Counted from the first letter of the stretch, positions 25,601 through 32,833 are shown. The stretch: 32,833 nucleotides of DNA from a virus (IMGVR_UViG_3300007276_000160:1-32833), one strand, 5' to 3'. The notes: generated by a model from the letters alone, not told the origin. Made by a program: numbers and translations.

Positions 25601-28600
25601 AGTATCGAAGGAAACGCAGTTACAGACAATTTAGTTATTATAAACTTAGAAGCAGCGGCCGAAAAAGGCAGGACAGGAATTTTTGCTCATGAAGTGTTGC
25701 ATATCTATGCTAAGAAAATAATTGGTAAAGAAAATGCTGATCTTAATGCGGCTGGGAAAGTTTTACTAGATTACCTAGAAAAAAATCAACCAGACTTGTA
25801 TGCTAAAGTCAAATTTAGAATAGACCAGAGTTACACGGTTAAAGACGCTGAAGGTAAAGAAGTCAAAAGCACCGCTTACTACGAGGAGGCTATGAACGCC
25901 ATGTCTGACGTGTTAGCTGATGGACAAAAAGTAGATGAAAGCACTATAGATAATATTAGACTATTCGTGAATAAGCTTTTACCTGCGTCTATGGCTTTTA
26001 AAAAGACAGAAGGAGAGAGTGTTTACTATTTTGTTAAGGACTTTAATAAGTCTAGTCACTTTGGAGGCAAGACTGTTAAAAACCCTGTAGTAAAAGTAAC
26101 TACGCCTGAAGAAGACAAAGATAAAACTACAGAAGAATCTAATAAGTTAAGTATTACTGTCGATAGTATCAACGAGCAAATGGACGAGCTAGTTGAAAAG
26201 CTTAACGACGATGCTATAGATTTTGACGCCTACAATTCACAGATGGAGTCTTTAGAAGCTAAATTAGAAGCGGCTGAAAAAGGAGAAGTAGTCGAAGAGG
26301 TTAAGGTTGAAAAACCTAAGCCAAAAACAGTTAGCACTGCTAAAACAGAAGAAAGAACCAAAGAAAGAAAAGATAAAAAGCAGATTGGAGACGCGTTAAA
26401 CGACATGATACCTGCTGATATGACTTCAGCTGAATGGACAAATGTAGCTGGTAAGATAATTGTAAAGCTACAAGACGGCATGCTATTTCCTTTAGTTAAG
26501 AAAATGGCTGCGCGAATGGGTATTGTCGCTGACAATGTATATGGTAAAACTTTTCAAGAGTTTTATGACGAAGTTATTGGAGTGCAGTTAGTTAAAAACA
26601 TAATGGGCTTTAAACCAAAAACAGAACAAAACCCTAATGGAAACGACGACTTTGGAGGTTACCTTATTGGTAGCCAGGCAGGTATATCAAATAGGATTAA
26701 AGAAGCTTTAATTAAGTTTAAAAAGCAATCTGAATTATCTCAAGCTGATGATATAACTACAGCTAAAGGAATTGCAGCTGAACAAGAAACAGCCCCTACA
26801 TTAGAAGATAAATCTAAATACAAGAACTTACTACAGCAAAAAGTATTAAGTACTGAAGGTTTGAAACAGGTTAGAAGTAAAATGATTACTATTGTAAGAG
26901 TTTTGAAATCTAAACTTGATACCGTTATTTCCAAAAACGCTAGTACTTCGCCTATCATAAACGAGATAAGACTTGCTGCGGGTAAGCAACTAGATCTCAC
27001 GTTTAAAGAAGAAATGGGAGGTAAGAAAAATCTTCAACTTCGTAATTGGACAATTGAGAATAAACAAGCTATTGTAGAAAACGCAACTACTACATGGTTA
27101 ATGGGTAAGGACGCCGGATCGAAAGTTCAGGGAGGTTTGCCTATTGCTATTGAAAAGTCTGTAGATGGTAAGTTTCTTCCATATCCTGAATGGGTTGGTA
27201 AAAAAATTGACAGAGAGACTACTGAAGGTAGAGGCCAAACTTCAGGTAATCAAATAGTAAGAAGAGCAAAGTCTGCTAATATAAACGATGCAGAATTCGC
27301 TGACTTTATTACTAAAGAGAATGGAGCACCTATTCCAGGTAGGAAAGAAGCTCTCGCTAAAATGCTTGCAGAAGAAACCGCGTTTGACTTACTTAAGTTA
27401 GACATGGAAACAGACGGGCCTGTATTCGAAGCTTTAAAAGCGAATCAAGAAGCATTAGGAACCGTCATAACTGATGTTGTCAAACAAGAGGTATCTAGAC
27501 AAATTGAAAGAGGAAATATAAAGCTTAGTATAGGACAGAGCGTAAACGAAGGTGTTGATATACTTGCGGCTAACCAAGGAGATACTAGCTCTTTGACTGT
27601 TCAAGCTTGGTTGACAGAGCAAAATGAAGAAGTTAAAAAGTACTGGGACAAATATGTAGTACCAGCGTTCGCAAAGCTTTCAACAGCAGTAAAAAGCGAA
27701 ATAAATAAAAATTTAAAAGCGTATAAAGATAAATATCCAGAGTTAGCAGCCGCTTACGATGGGTTTGCTACAAATGTTTTAAATGCGAATAATCTTAAGA
27801 AAAACGCAAAGGCTACTGCTGATCTTCAAAGCTTTCAAACTGGTTTCTCAAAAGCTATAGGTAACTTACTTAATTCTATACCTCGTTTTAATATACTAGG
27901 TAGCAGCACTAGATCTGGTGAATTAAATGAGGAAACACGTAGCAACTTAAAACAAGAACCAAAACTAGGTACGTATAGCAAAAGTATGGCAGCAGGAGTA
28001 AGAGCTGCTCTGTCGAATGTTATTGTTTTTAACATGGGTACGAAACCAGTTAATTCATTACTAGATTTTATTACTAGCAACCTAAAAAACGGAGGTTTAA
28101 AAATGCTTACCGATTTAAGCAATAGTGCCATAGGTAAACGTATGGCAGCTGCTAAAATTGCTAACGCTGTTTTATTTAAGTTCGTTAATGTATCAGCGCT
28201 TGAATCTGTGTTAGACTCTAGTGATGTAGTTAAAGCATATGAAGGATTCTTAAGATGGTTAGAATCGAACAACAATAATAGCACAGGTCTAAAAGGTCTT
28301 GGGTTTTTACAAGGTATTGAAGTTACTCCAAATCAAGCGGTATACACGGCAGTAGACGGTAAAAAATACTACTCCAGAGGAGGATTAAAAGTAGTTACTG
28401 CTGCTGAACAATCCAGCACAGGAGCGGGACTTGTAGTTAACACTAAGCACACTAACTGGAAAGAAGCCGAAGCTTTCTTAAAGAAAAAAGGGGCTTTTAA
28501 GAATCTTAAAAACTTTGCTACAAATAAAAAATACGACAGTATACCTAAAGGAGAAAAATTAGAATTTGTTAAAAATCTAATAATTGCGGAAGCTTTAAAA

Positions 28601-31234
28601 ACAACGTTAGAGCACCAAAAGTCTATGGGTAAAGTAGCTAAACAGTTGCAAGTAGTAGCAGCAGAGGCTACTGTGGAATGGATAAACAGCAAAAAAACCG
28701 CAGAGGACAAGAATAGGGTAATGCAAAAGTTTGAACAAAAAGTCGGTCAGATACACTCTGATTTTGGGTTGGTCTTTAATTCTACGTTTATCTCTGTAAT
28801 GCAGAACGACCAGCTAGGTCAAACAAACGAGCTTGACACAGTTAGACTCGTAGCTGCTCCTCGAAAGCTAACTGACAATATTTTAGATGTAAATACTGGA
28901 GAATCATTATTAGCTCCAGCGGTAGTTAAGCTTAAAAAAGAAATTGAGTCAAAGATTATAGACGATATAGCTAAAGCTCAAGAACTGTCTTCTGAAAATA
29001 CTGTTGGTGGATTATCTATATCTAAAAAACCTGTTGACTTAAGCCTAGAGTTTAATGAAATGATTGCGCGCCAGAAAGGTGTTGCTGTTGATGCGGAATA
29101 CTCTAAGATTGTAGCTAAAAGAATGGGTGCGAAAATAGGTAAGTATAAGTTTTATTTACCTTCATCAGCTGAAGATTTTAGATTATTAACGGGTTACACG
29201 TTTTCTGGTAAAGGAAAACAAGGTACTGCAGACATGAAATGGTTCGAAGACAACTTAATCAGACCATATACAAAAGCCATCGCAGCTATTGACAAAGCGA
29301 AGCAAACTACAAAGAATGACTTTAAAGCACTGAACAAGGCTATGCCTGACATGGCTAAAACTATCGGTGATTTAATACCTAGTAAAGATTATACCAATGA
29401 TCAAGCGGTAAGAGTTTATTTGTGGAACAAAGCAGGATATAACATACCTGGCTTAAACCAAAAGGAAATTGACAAGTTAGTCGCTTACGTAACGGGTAAC
29501 CCTAGGTTAGCTCTTTATGCAGACGCTTTACTTGCTATTTCTAAAAGTAAAAAATGGTTAAAACCTGGAGAGCACTGGGATGTGCAGACTATTCTTTCTG
29601 ATATAAACAACCTAACAGAAAAAGGCGGTAGAAAAGCTTACTTAGCTAACTGGATTGAAAATGTTGACGCTATATTTAGTGAAGAAAACATGAACAAGAT
29701 AGAAGCCTTATATGGTAAGCGGCATAGAGAAGCTTTAGAAGATGCTTTATATAGAATGAAGAATGGTACAAACCGTCCTTCCGGAGCAAACGCTCAGGTT
29801 AACAGATGGAATACTTGGTTAAACAACTCTATTGGCTCTATCATGTTCTTTAACAGGAGATCAGCTTTATTGCAGTTATTGTCTACAACTAACTTTTTAA
29901 ACTGGAGCGATAACAACCCTGTTAATGCAGCAAAGGCTTTTGCAAACCAGAAACAATACTGGGCAGATTTTGCTTACATATTTAACTCTGACAAACTAAA
30001 GCAACGTAGAGGAGGTTTAAGAGCTGATGTAAACGAAGCAGAAATTGCTAACGCAGCAGCTAATTCTAAGAACAAAGCTACTGCAGCGTTGAGCTGGTTG
30101 TTGAAAAAAGGTTTTACACCTACACAGATTGCGGATAGTTTTGCTATTGCATCTGGTGGTGCAACTTTCTACAGAAACAGAATTAACACTTACGTGTCAC
30201 AGGGCATGGATGTTAAAGAAGCTGAGAAAAAAGCATGGCTAGACTTTATAGAAACGTCTGACCAAGCTCAGCAATCAGGAGATCCCTCATTAGTATCGAT
30301 GGAACAAGCTAGTATATTAGGTAGAATGGTTCTTGCGTTTCAGAATACAACTCAACAATATTCAAGGTTAATGAAAAGAAGCGGTCTTGATATAGTTAAC
30401 AGACGACAAATGCCTGGTACTAAGTCTATGTTCCAGAGTGACGCTGCTAACTTTAGTAAAATTATGTATTACGGAGCTTTGCAAAACTTAATATTTAGTA
30501 GTTTGTCTGCCGGACTTTTTGCTTTAATACCAGGTTTTGGAGACAACGAGGACGAAGAAGAAAGAAACAAATCTAAAGAAGAAAAAACGGCAAGAATACT
30601 TAATTCGTCTATTGATTCTTTAATAAGGGGTCTGGGTGTAAAAGGTGCTGTTGTAATAACCATTAAGAACGTTATACAAGAATACTTTAAACAAGCAAAA
30701 AAGGAGTACAGAGCTGATCATGCTTATACTATCCTTCAAGCTGTTAACTTATCTCCACCTATCGGATCTAAGATTAAAAAGATTTACTCTGCTATTAAAG
30801 GTTACCAATATGATAAAGATGTAATAAAAGAAAGAGGTTTAGATCTTACTGCTAATGGTAAATTAAATCTTAGCCCAACATATAGAGTATTGGGTAGTCT
30901 GTCCGCAGGAGCTCTTAACTTGCCTTTAGACCGTATATATTCAGAGATCCAGGGTATAGCGGAAATGTTAGACGAAAGAAATACTATTTACCAAAGATTA
31001 GCATTGGCTTTAGGGTTTAGATCTTGGGATGTAAACGCTAAAAATGAAGAAGACGACCTAATAAAACTGGAAGCCAAAGACGTAAGAAAGAAAGAAGGAG
31101 CTCAAAAAAGTAAGAAAACACGTGAAGATAATAGAGTAGCCCGTGAGCGAAAGCTTAGCGGTATGAGTATACTTGAAAGAACTAATTTCTTAAGAGAAGA
31201 AAGAGAACAAAGAAGAAGAAAAAGAAATAAATAA
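22655..31234 (+). CDS. Giant internal virion (ejection) protein with metallopeptidase-like motif
   Basis: A 2859-residue protein, 26% of the window. Parts: disordered N-terminus (1-80); coiled coil (324-385); hydrophobic membrane-like stretch (491-522, e.g. GSMPNLVPSLAMAFTGPAAM); zinc-peptidase-like FAHEVLHIYAKK with His1012, Glu1013, His1016 and a candidate third ligand at Glu1077/Glu1078 (YYEEAMNA); acidic/Lys linker (1148-1242); long helical region; C-terminal block (2400-2640: TTNFLNWSDNNPVNAAKAF, GFTPTQIADSFAIASGGATF) ending in a hydrophobic stretch ALQNLIFSSLSAGLFALIPG; very basic tail. The C-terminal block resembles large proteins I recall in marine phages. Position after two ejection candidates parallels T7 gp16, which carries a transglycosylase; here a metallopeptidase replaces it. 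The stop overlaps the endolysin start by one base. HExxH alone is not proof of activity. Confidence 0.75.
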   Translation: MSTKKYYDSQNNEVDNSELLELSEILGISTEAAAEREGYTTNFQTDPLKKNGASAGSSNTAPNGDLGSVNTSSASQGDDPYAKYYVTAEDLMKEESEVANFINKRLARLGITSNEGTAFGSLDAIRLRKAEDFDTSNMSMIIPALGIFQVLDSVAVGENKTIKELEESAKEINKYIKENGELGFVEGVDEDTKAQYNKFSEYIKPNDISNEEASEKMKAEFASSFRVIKSKEKDTTNQTSSYAGLGGYVEEGRKATEEDFASKRDFDLYNEWNETGIIRDFTEDEIRAWDAERKNKHRAKKSTEFVSDLGALDRAKVYALASKDEEDILNFNKQYEDYNKTAKSLDEAITNLEEDRTQENYDIAKSIQASFIKEQEALQATQSKAVDSGLLNRADTLPYALEDLSKNYNRLQQLRSGVKSLGADIGFGVIQIVDTMISPTKLFTETTLERNQRIEDTYGIVGLGSDLIKETEDYQKAVQVDEIRSVKDAGRWVAGSMPNLVPSLAMAFTGPAAMPLFFMSGFGGKGMTIAIDQQEAYGRLLENRKILDENPNIDGFEKMFIEQQMEKDAKVVNISNIQAISTQVLYGAAEVVFEKIGTMALLKGVSKGVKDLPGVTIKEGFFFVGKQLGKAFGKEGGSEFATTFVQNFGDRFILGENKNLFEGGLESFAQGALMGGGFGAVVAGRGFKQAFVSALATEAEMTALKDITNKLRELTGDSSIQGPSSLDGVDIDGLYEPEIASAIRDLLKEGKAKEDGVMFKLGSSLSIENAKAVDDINLEITKANKRFAQAAANPNVKAAELAALEKQTRQKIDKLYEAREKILTNESSIAQTESNAASQAVYFQKSSGYKMYSARMLAESSAAINLEYSKISEEEKQQGYDEAKIALQKKSKDGKQPTAEEIKKEAQKRYRVKAYKTRINQGRKNAQKFAEDNDLGIEFIVVEGDNAGQQMVEAYETHAPKLLKQPVAKGSDKTLKEALLDGSIEGNAVTDNLVIINLEAAAEKGRTGIFAHEVLHIYAKKIIGKENADLNAAGKVLLDYLEKNQPDLYAKVKFRIDQSYTVKDAEGKEVKSTAYYEEAMNAMSDVLADGQKVDESTIDNIRLFVNKLLPASMAFKKTEGESVYYFVKDFNKSSHFGGKTVKNPVVKVTTPEEDKDKTTEESNKLSITVDSINEQMDELVEKLNDDAIDFDAYNSQMESLEAKLEAAEKGEVVEEVKVEKPKPKTVSTAKTEERTKERKDKKQIGDALNDMIPADMTSAEWTNVAGKIIVKLQDGMLFPLVKKMAARMGIVADNVYGKTFQEFYDEVIGVQLVKNIMGFKPKTEQNPNGNDDFGGYLIGSQAGISNRIKEALIKFKKQSELSQADDITTAKGIAAEQETAPTLEDKSKYKNLLQQKVLSTEGLKQVRSKMITIVRVLKSKLDTVISKNASTSPIINEIRLAAGKQLDLTFKEEMGGKKNLQLRNWTIENKQAIVENATTTWLMGKDAGSKVQGGLPIAIEKSVDGKFLPYPEWVGKKIDRETTEGRGQTSGNQIVRRAKSANINDAEFADFITKENGAPIPGRKEALAKMLAEETAFDLLKLDMETDGPVFEALKANQEALGTVITDVVKQEVSRQIERGNIKLSIGQSVNEGVDILAANQGDTSSLTVQAWLTEQNEEVKKYWDKYVVPAFAKLSTAVKSEINKNLKAYKDKYPELAAAYDGFATNVLNANNLKKNAKATADLQSFQTGFSKAIGNLLNSIPRFNILGSSTRSGELNEETRSNLKQEPKLGTYSKSMAAGVRAALSNVIVFNMGTKPVNSLLDFITSNLKNGGLKMLTDLSNSAIGKRMAAAKIANAVLFKFVNVSALESVLDSSDVVKAYEGFLRWLESNNNNSTGLKGLGFLQGIEVTPNQAVYTAVDGKKYYSRGGLKVVTAAEQSSTGAGLVVNTKHTNWKEAEAFLKKKGAFKNLKNFATNKKYDSIPKGEKLEFVKNLIIAEALKTTLEHQKSMGKVAKQLQVVAAEATVEWINSKKTAEDKNRVMQKFEQKVGQIHSDFGLVFNSTFISVMQNDQLGQTNELDTVRLVAAPRKLTDNILDVNTGESLLAPAVVKLKKEIESKIIDDIAKAQELSSENTVGGLSISKKPVDLSLEFNEMIARQKGVAVDAEYSKIVAKRMGAKIGKYKFYLPSSAEDFRLLTGYTFSGKGKQGTADMKWFEDNLIRPYTKAIAAIDKAKQTTKNDFKALNKAMPDMAKTIGDLIPSKDYTNDQAVRVYLWNKAGYNIPGLNQKEIDKLVAYVTGNPRLALYADALLAISKSKKWLKPGEHWDVQTILSDINNLTEKGGRKAYLANWIENVDAIFSEENMNKIEALYGKRHREALEDALYRMKNGTNRPSGANAQVNRWNTWLNNSIGSIMFFNRRSALLQLLSTTNFLNWSDNNPVNAAKAFANQKQYWADFAYIFNSDKLKQRRGGLRADVNEAEIANAAANSKNKATAALSWLLKKGFTPTQIADSFAIASGGATFYRNRINTYVSQGMDVKEAEKKAWLDFIETSDQAQQSGDPSLVSMEQASILGRMVLAFQNTTQQYSRLMKRSGLDIVNRRQMPGTKSMFQSDAANFSKIMYYGALQNLIFSSLSAGLFALIPGFGDNEDEEERNKSKEEKTARILNSSIDSLIRGLGVKGAVVITIKNVIQEYFKQAKKEYRADHAYTILQAVNLSPPIGSKIKKIYSAIKGYQYDKDVIKERGLDLTANGKLNLSPTYRVLGSLSAGALNLPLDRIYSEIQGIAEMLDERNTIYQRLALALGFRSWDVNAKNEEDDLIKLEAKDVRKKEGAQKSKKTREDNRVARERKLSGMSILERTNFLREEREQRRRKRNK

Positions 31235-31701
31235 TGGATACAAGTATGATAAGTAAGCATGTTTCATTTAAAGAAGGCACAGTTAGTTTTACAGCTTTAA
31301 GGTTAGGTATAGATAATACCCCCACTGGTTACCATAGAGCTAATATGGAGGTTCTCGCGGAAAACGTGTTTGAACCTTTACGAAAGTGGGTTGGTAAACC
31401 TATTAAGATAAACTCTTTTTATCGAGGACCAGAGTTGAACAAAGCTATCGGCGGAAGTTCTAAATCACAACACTGCGAAGGTAGGGCAATGGATATAGAT
31501 GATACATATGGTCATAAAACAAATGCTGAAATGTATGAGTACATTAAGGCTAATCTAGATTTTGATCAAATGATATGGGAATTCGGTACAGATGAAAATC
31601 CTGCCTGGGTACATGTTTCTTACGTGTCCGAAGATTCTAATAGAAATAGATGCCTGAAAGCATATAAAGAAAACGGTAAAACAAAATACAAAGTAATATA
31701 G
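31234..31701 (+). CDS. Endolysin, M15-type peptidase
   Basis: A 155-residue zinc peptidase predicted to cleave peptidoglycan cross-links or stem peptides. The sequence INSFYRGPELNKAIGGSSKS leads into QHCEGRAMDID, giving ligands His80 and Asp87, and WVHVSY gives His127: the H-x6-D...H pattern of the M15 family (D-Ala-D-Ala carboxypeptidase / L-Ala-D-Glu endopeptidase type). There is no signal peptide, so export through a holin is expected, and no cell-wall-binding domain. The length of about 150 suits a single catalytic domain. The ATG overlaps the stop of the giant gene by one base (TAATG). A membrane-anchored spanin-like protein follows after 2 bases, forming a lysis cassette. The 3TM holin lies at the other end of the window. 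Confidence 0.88.
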   Translation: MDTSMISKHVSFKEGTVSFTALRLGIDNTPTGYHRANMEVLAENVFEPLRKWVGKPIKINSFYRGPELNKAIGGSSKSQHCEGRAMDIDDTYGHKTNAEMYEYIKANLDFDQMIWEFGTDENPAWVHVSYVSEDSNRNRCLKAYKENGKTKYKVI

Positions 31702-31703
31702 TT

Positions 31704-32033
31704 ATGACAGCTGAAATCGGTGAAAATACTAAGCTACAAATGAACATAAAAACAATACTAGGTATTTGTTTTGGATTGATGTCTCTTTGTGGTGTTTACT
31801 TTACGCTTATAGCAGAAATTCAATCATTACAGGTTAGGCTGATGAGAATAGAAGAGTACGTTAAAATGAACTCAGAGTTTAGAGTTAAATGGCCTAGAGG
31901 CGAATTAGGAGCTTTACCAGATGATGCGGAACAAAACATGCGGCTGCAGTACCTAGAAAAGCACCAGGAAAAAGCTTTAGATAACATACAAAGCATTAAA
32001 CTAAAAGCTAAGGAGATAGAACTTAAAAAATAA
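31704..32033 (+). CDS. Single-TM membrane protein, spanin-like or holin-like
   Basis: A 109-residue protein. A short N-terminal cytoplasmic part is followed by one hydrophobic segment, about residues 14-35 (IKTILGICFGLMSLCGVYFT), then a charged, helical C-terminal domain with EIQSLQVRLMRIEEYV and EQNMRLQYLEKHQEKALDNI, likely periplasmic coiled coil. An N-in, single-TM, long coiled-coil C-terminus is the layout of an inner-membrane spanin (i-spanin); some phages use the same layout for a holin or its regulator. The position 2 bases after the endolysin supports a lysis role. No outer-membrane spanin lipoprotein with a lipobox was found beside or inside it. Which of the alternatives holds cannot be settled from sequence. 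Confidence 0.7.
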   Translation: MTAEIGENTKLQMNIKTILGICFGLMSLCGVYFTLIAEIQSLQVRLMRIEEYVKMNSEFRVKWPRGELGALPDDAEQNMRLQYLEKHQEKALDNIQSIKLKAKEIELKK

Positions 32034-32037
32034 AAAT

Positions 32038-32262
32038 ATGGGAATACCAATTACTAAAGTAGTACAACAAGGTAGATCTAAAAAAACACCACAGAACCAA
32101 GAAGTAACAAAAAACGCAGATGGTAGTGGAGGGCCAATTAGTATTGCTAAGAAAAAAGATGCTTGTTATCGTAAAGCTAAAGCTAAGTATGATGTGTTCC
32201 CTTCTGCCTATGCTAGCGGGTATATCGCTAAATGCAGAAAAAGAGGAGGAAATATAAACTAA
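32038..32262 (+). CDS. Small basic two-cysteine phage protein
   Basis: A 74-residue basic protein. After a disordered, Gln/Lys/Asn/Gly-rich first half comes the conserved-looking DACYRKAKAKYDVFPSAYAS and GYIAKCRKRGG, with cysteines at residues 43 and 66. The pattern ACYRKxKxxYxVxPSAYASGxxxKCRKxG is one I remember as a widespread short phage protein in marine myo-, podo- and siphoviruses. It is often annotated only as hypothetical. Two cysteines around a YxVFPSAYASG core might form a metal site or disulfide; this is speculation. It lies directly after the lysis genes and before another two-cysteine protein. Confidence 0.8.
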   Translation: MGIPITKVVQQGRSKKTPQNQEVTKNADGSGGPISIAKKKDACYRKAKAKYDVFPSAYASGYIAKCRKRGGNIN

Positions 32263-32276
32263 TATAAGATATACCA

Positions 32277-32552
32277 ATGGGATATAAACAAAATCCTTCA
32301 TCAGCCGTAAAAGTGCGTAAAACCAAAAAAGGTTTAGCTCTTAAGCGCTGGTTTAAGGAAAAATGGACAGATGAGAAAGGTAATGTGTGTGGTTCGGCGG
32401 AGAACAAGAACACTAAAAAATGCAGACCTAGTAAAAAGATAAGTGGAGACACTGTAAAGACGTGGAGCGAAATGTCTTCTGCTGAAAAATCTAAAGCTGT
32501 AGCAGAAAAAAAACGAGTAGGAATGGGCAAAAGAGCTTCTAATATAACGTAA
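32277..32552 (+). CDS. Small basic two-cysteine phage protein (WF...W...C motif)
   Basis: A 91-residue basic protein: GLALKRWFKEKWTDEKGNVC then KNTKKCRPS, with cysteines at residues 38 and 49, followed by WSEMSSAEKSKAVAEKKRVG and a short tail. The layout (LxxWF, W, G, Cys, then Lys-Cys-x-Pro/Ser, then an Ala/Glu/Lys helix) resembles small proteins in cyanophages and other marine phages annotated as a domain of unknown function (from memory, DUF5872-like; accession not verified). It may be virion or DNA associated. The gap to the preceding gene is 14 bases. The next small TM gene starts after 2 bases. Confidence 0.78.
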   Translation: MGYKQNPSSAVKVRKTKKGLALKRWFKEKWTDEKGNVCGSAENKNTKKCRPSKKISGDTVKTWSEMSSAEKSKAVAEKKRVGMGKRASNIT

Positions 32553-32554
32553 TA

Positions 32555-32704
32555 ATGGTATCACAAGAACTAAAACTATACATAATAAACGGAAGCGCAT
32601 TGACAGTAACAACATTTACAGAGGTAGAAAGCTGGTTGAAAATAATATTACTAGCTGTCACTATAGGTTACACCATTTCTAAATGGTCAAAGATACAAAA
32701 ATAA
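32555..32704 (+). CDS. 49-residue single-TM protein, possible holin
   Basis: A short ORF of 49 residues from ATG 32555 to TAA 32702-32704. It starts 2 bases after the stop of the preceding gene and ends just before the terminator, so position and packing support a real gene. The sequence has a mildly polar N-terminus (MVSQELKLYIINGSALTVTT), then one hydrophobic helix around residues 27-42 (WLKIILLAVTIGYTISKW) with a Lys-containing C-terminal end. A short protein with a single TM in a lysis region can be a small holin, antiholin or lysis regulator. It is the last gene of the + strand unit. A lysis role is inference from context; the coding call itself rests on tight spacing and the TM helix. 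Confidence 0.65.
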   Translation: MVSQELKLYIINGSALTVTTFTEVESWLKIILLAVTIGYTISKWSKIQK

Positions 32705-32714
32705 AATATACAAT

Positions 32715-32760
32715 AATTAAAAAAACGCCAGTAATTAATTTTACCGGCGTTTTTTTAATT
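32715..32760. terminator. Bidirectional Rho-independent terminator at the convergent junction
   Basis: A perfect 15-bp stem pairs AATTAAAAAAACGCC (32715-32729) with GGCGTTTTTTTAATT (32746-32760). After one mismatch, GTAA (32731-32734) pairs with TTAC (32741-32744) around a TTAATT loop. A run of seven T lies on the 3' side on both strands, so the same hairpin can end transcription from the left (late genes) and from the right (the minus-strand gene). It sits between the + strand unit and a convergent minus-strand reading frame. Confidence 0.9.
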
Positions 32761-32770
32761 TAATAGGCTA

Positions 32771-32833
32771 CTATCCATCGCATGCTATACACGATTCATC
32801 CATAGCCTTTGCAGCAAGATCTCCTCGTAGTAC
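32771..32833 (-). CDS. C-terminal end of a convergent gene, possibly ribonucleotide reductase large subunit
   Basis: Read on the minus strand from the right edge, an open frame of 20 residues ends at TAG (32771-32773) followed by a second TAG (32768-32770). Its last residues are AAKAMDESCIACDG. A C-terminal pair of cysteines in a CxxC very close to the stop is the hallmark of ribonucleotide reductase alpha subunits, where the tail re-reduces the active site, and phages often carry such genes. With only 20 residues this is a weak identification; any small redox or metal-binding tail could look the same. The frame runs up to the bidirectional terminator, which supports it being a real gene end. 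Confidence 0.5.
   Translation of the reverse strand, partial: VLRGDLAAKAMDESCIACDG

Noticed and set aside
24661-28710. Several minus-strand open frames of 86-159 codons inside the giant gene
   Set aside because: They lie opposite a continuous, coherent coding frame, have Ser/Leu/Ala-rich shadow composition and no spacing or operon logic of their own.

Overview
The window looks like the late (virion and lysis) region of a tailed dsDNA phage, most likely a podovirus infecting a marine member of the Bacteroidota. The evidence is: all but one gene lie on the + strand and are packed end to end; the order is packaging, portal, scaffold, major capsid, connectors, nozzle, ejection proteins, lysis; no tape-measure or tail-sheath gene is visible; and the DNA is AT-rich. 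Almost every start codon is preceded by an A-rich leader without a Shine-Dalgarno sequence, which is typical of Bacteroidota and their phages. Protein identities come from motif recognition and gene order only; no database search was possible.

Layout. 1-3.9 kb: the end of a small basic two-cysteine protein, a Lys/Arg-rich protein, a 3TM-type holin, a lectin-like tail fibre and three small conserved phage proteins. 3.86-6.9 kb: packaging module, with a two-domain GroES-like co-chaperonin overlapped by a candidate small terminase, then the large terminase. 6.9-12.9 kb: head module, with portal, acidic scaffold-like protein, major capsid protein, a strong terminator and a 280-aa head or connector protein. 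12.9-20.7 kb: two connector-like proteins, a 1452-aa nozzle-like protein and two beta-rich proteins. 20.7-31.2 kb: three putative ejection (internal virion) proteins, ending in a 2859-aa giant with a HEVLH metallopeptidase-like motif. 31.2-32.7 kb: M15-type endolysin, a membrane-anchored spanin-like protein, two small basic two-cysteine proteins and a 49-aa one-TM protein.

The unit ends at a near-perfect bidirectional terminator (32715-32760). Beyond it the tail of a convergent minus-strand gene enters the window; its C-terminal CxxC resembles the redox tail of a ribonucleotide reductase large subunit, so a nucleotide-metabolism or replication module may follow on the opposite strand.

How it fits together: the co-chaperonin could assist folding of the capsid protein, terminase and portal package DNA, the connectors and nozzle build a short tail, the ejection proteins would be delivered into the host envelope at infection, and the holins, endolysin and spanin-like protein release progeny. 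The scaffold-capsid pair may be an insulated high-expression unit: a related AT-rich leader precedes both the scaffold gene and the gene after the capsid terminator, and the capsid gene alone shows a shifted codon choice. No gene-free stretch exceeds 300 bases (the longest is about 91 bases, after the capsid gene). No tRNA, rRNA, CRISPR array, IS element, integrase or attachment site was seen.
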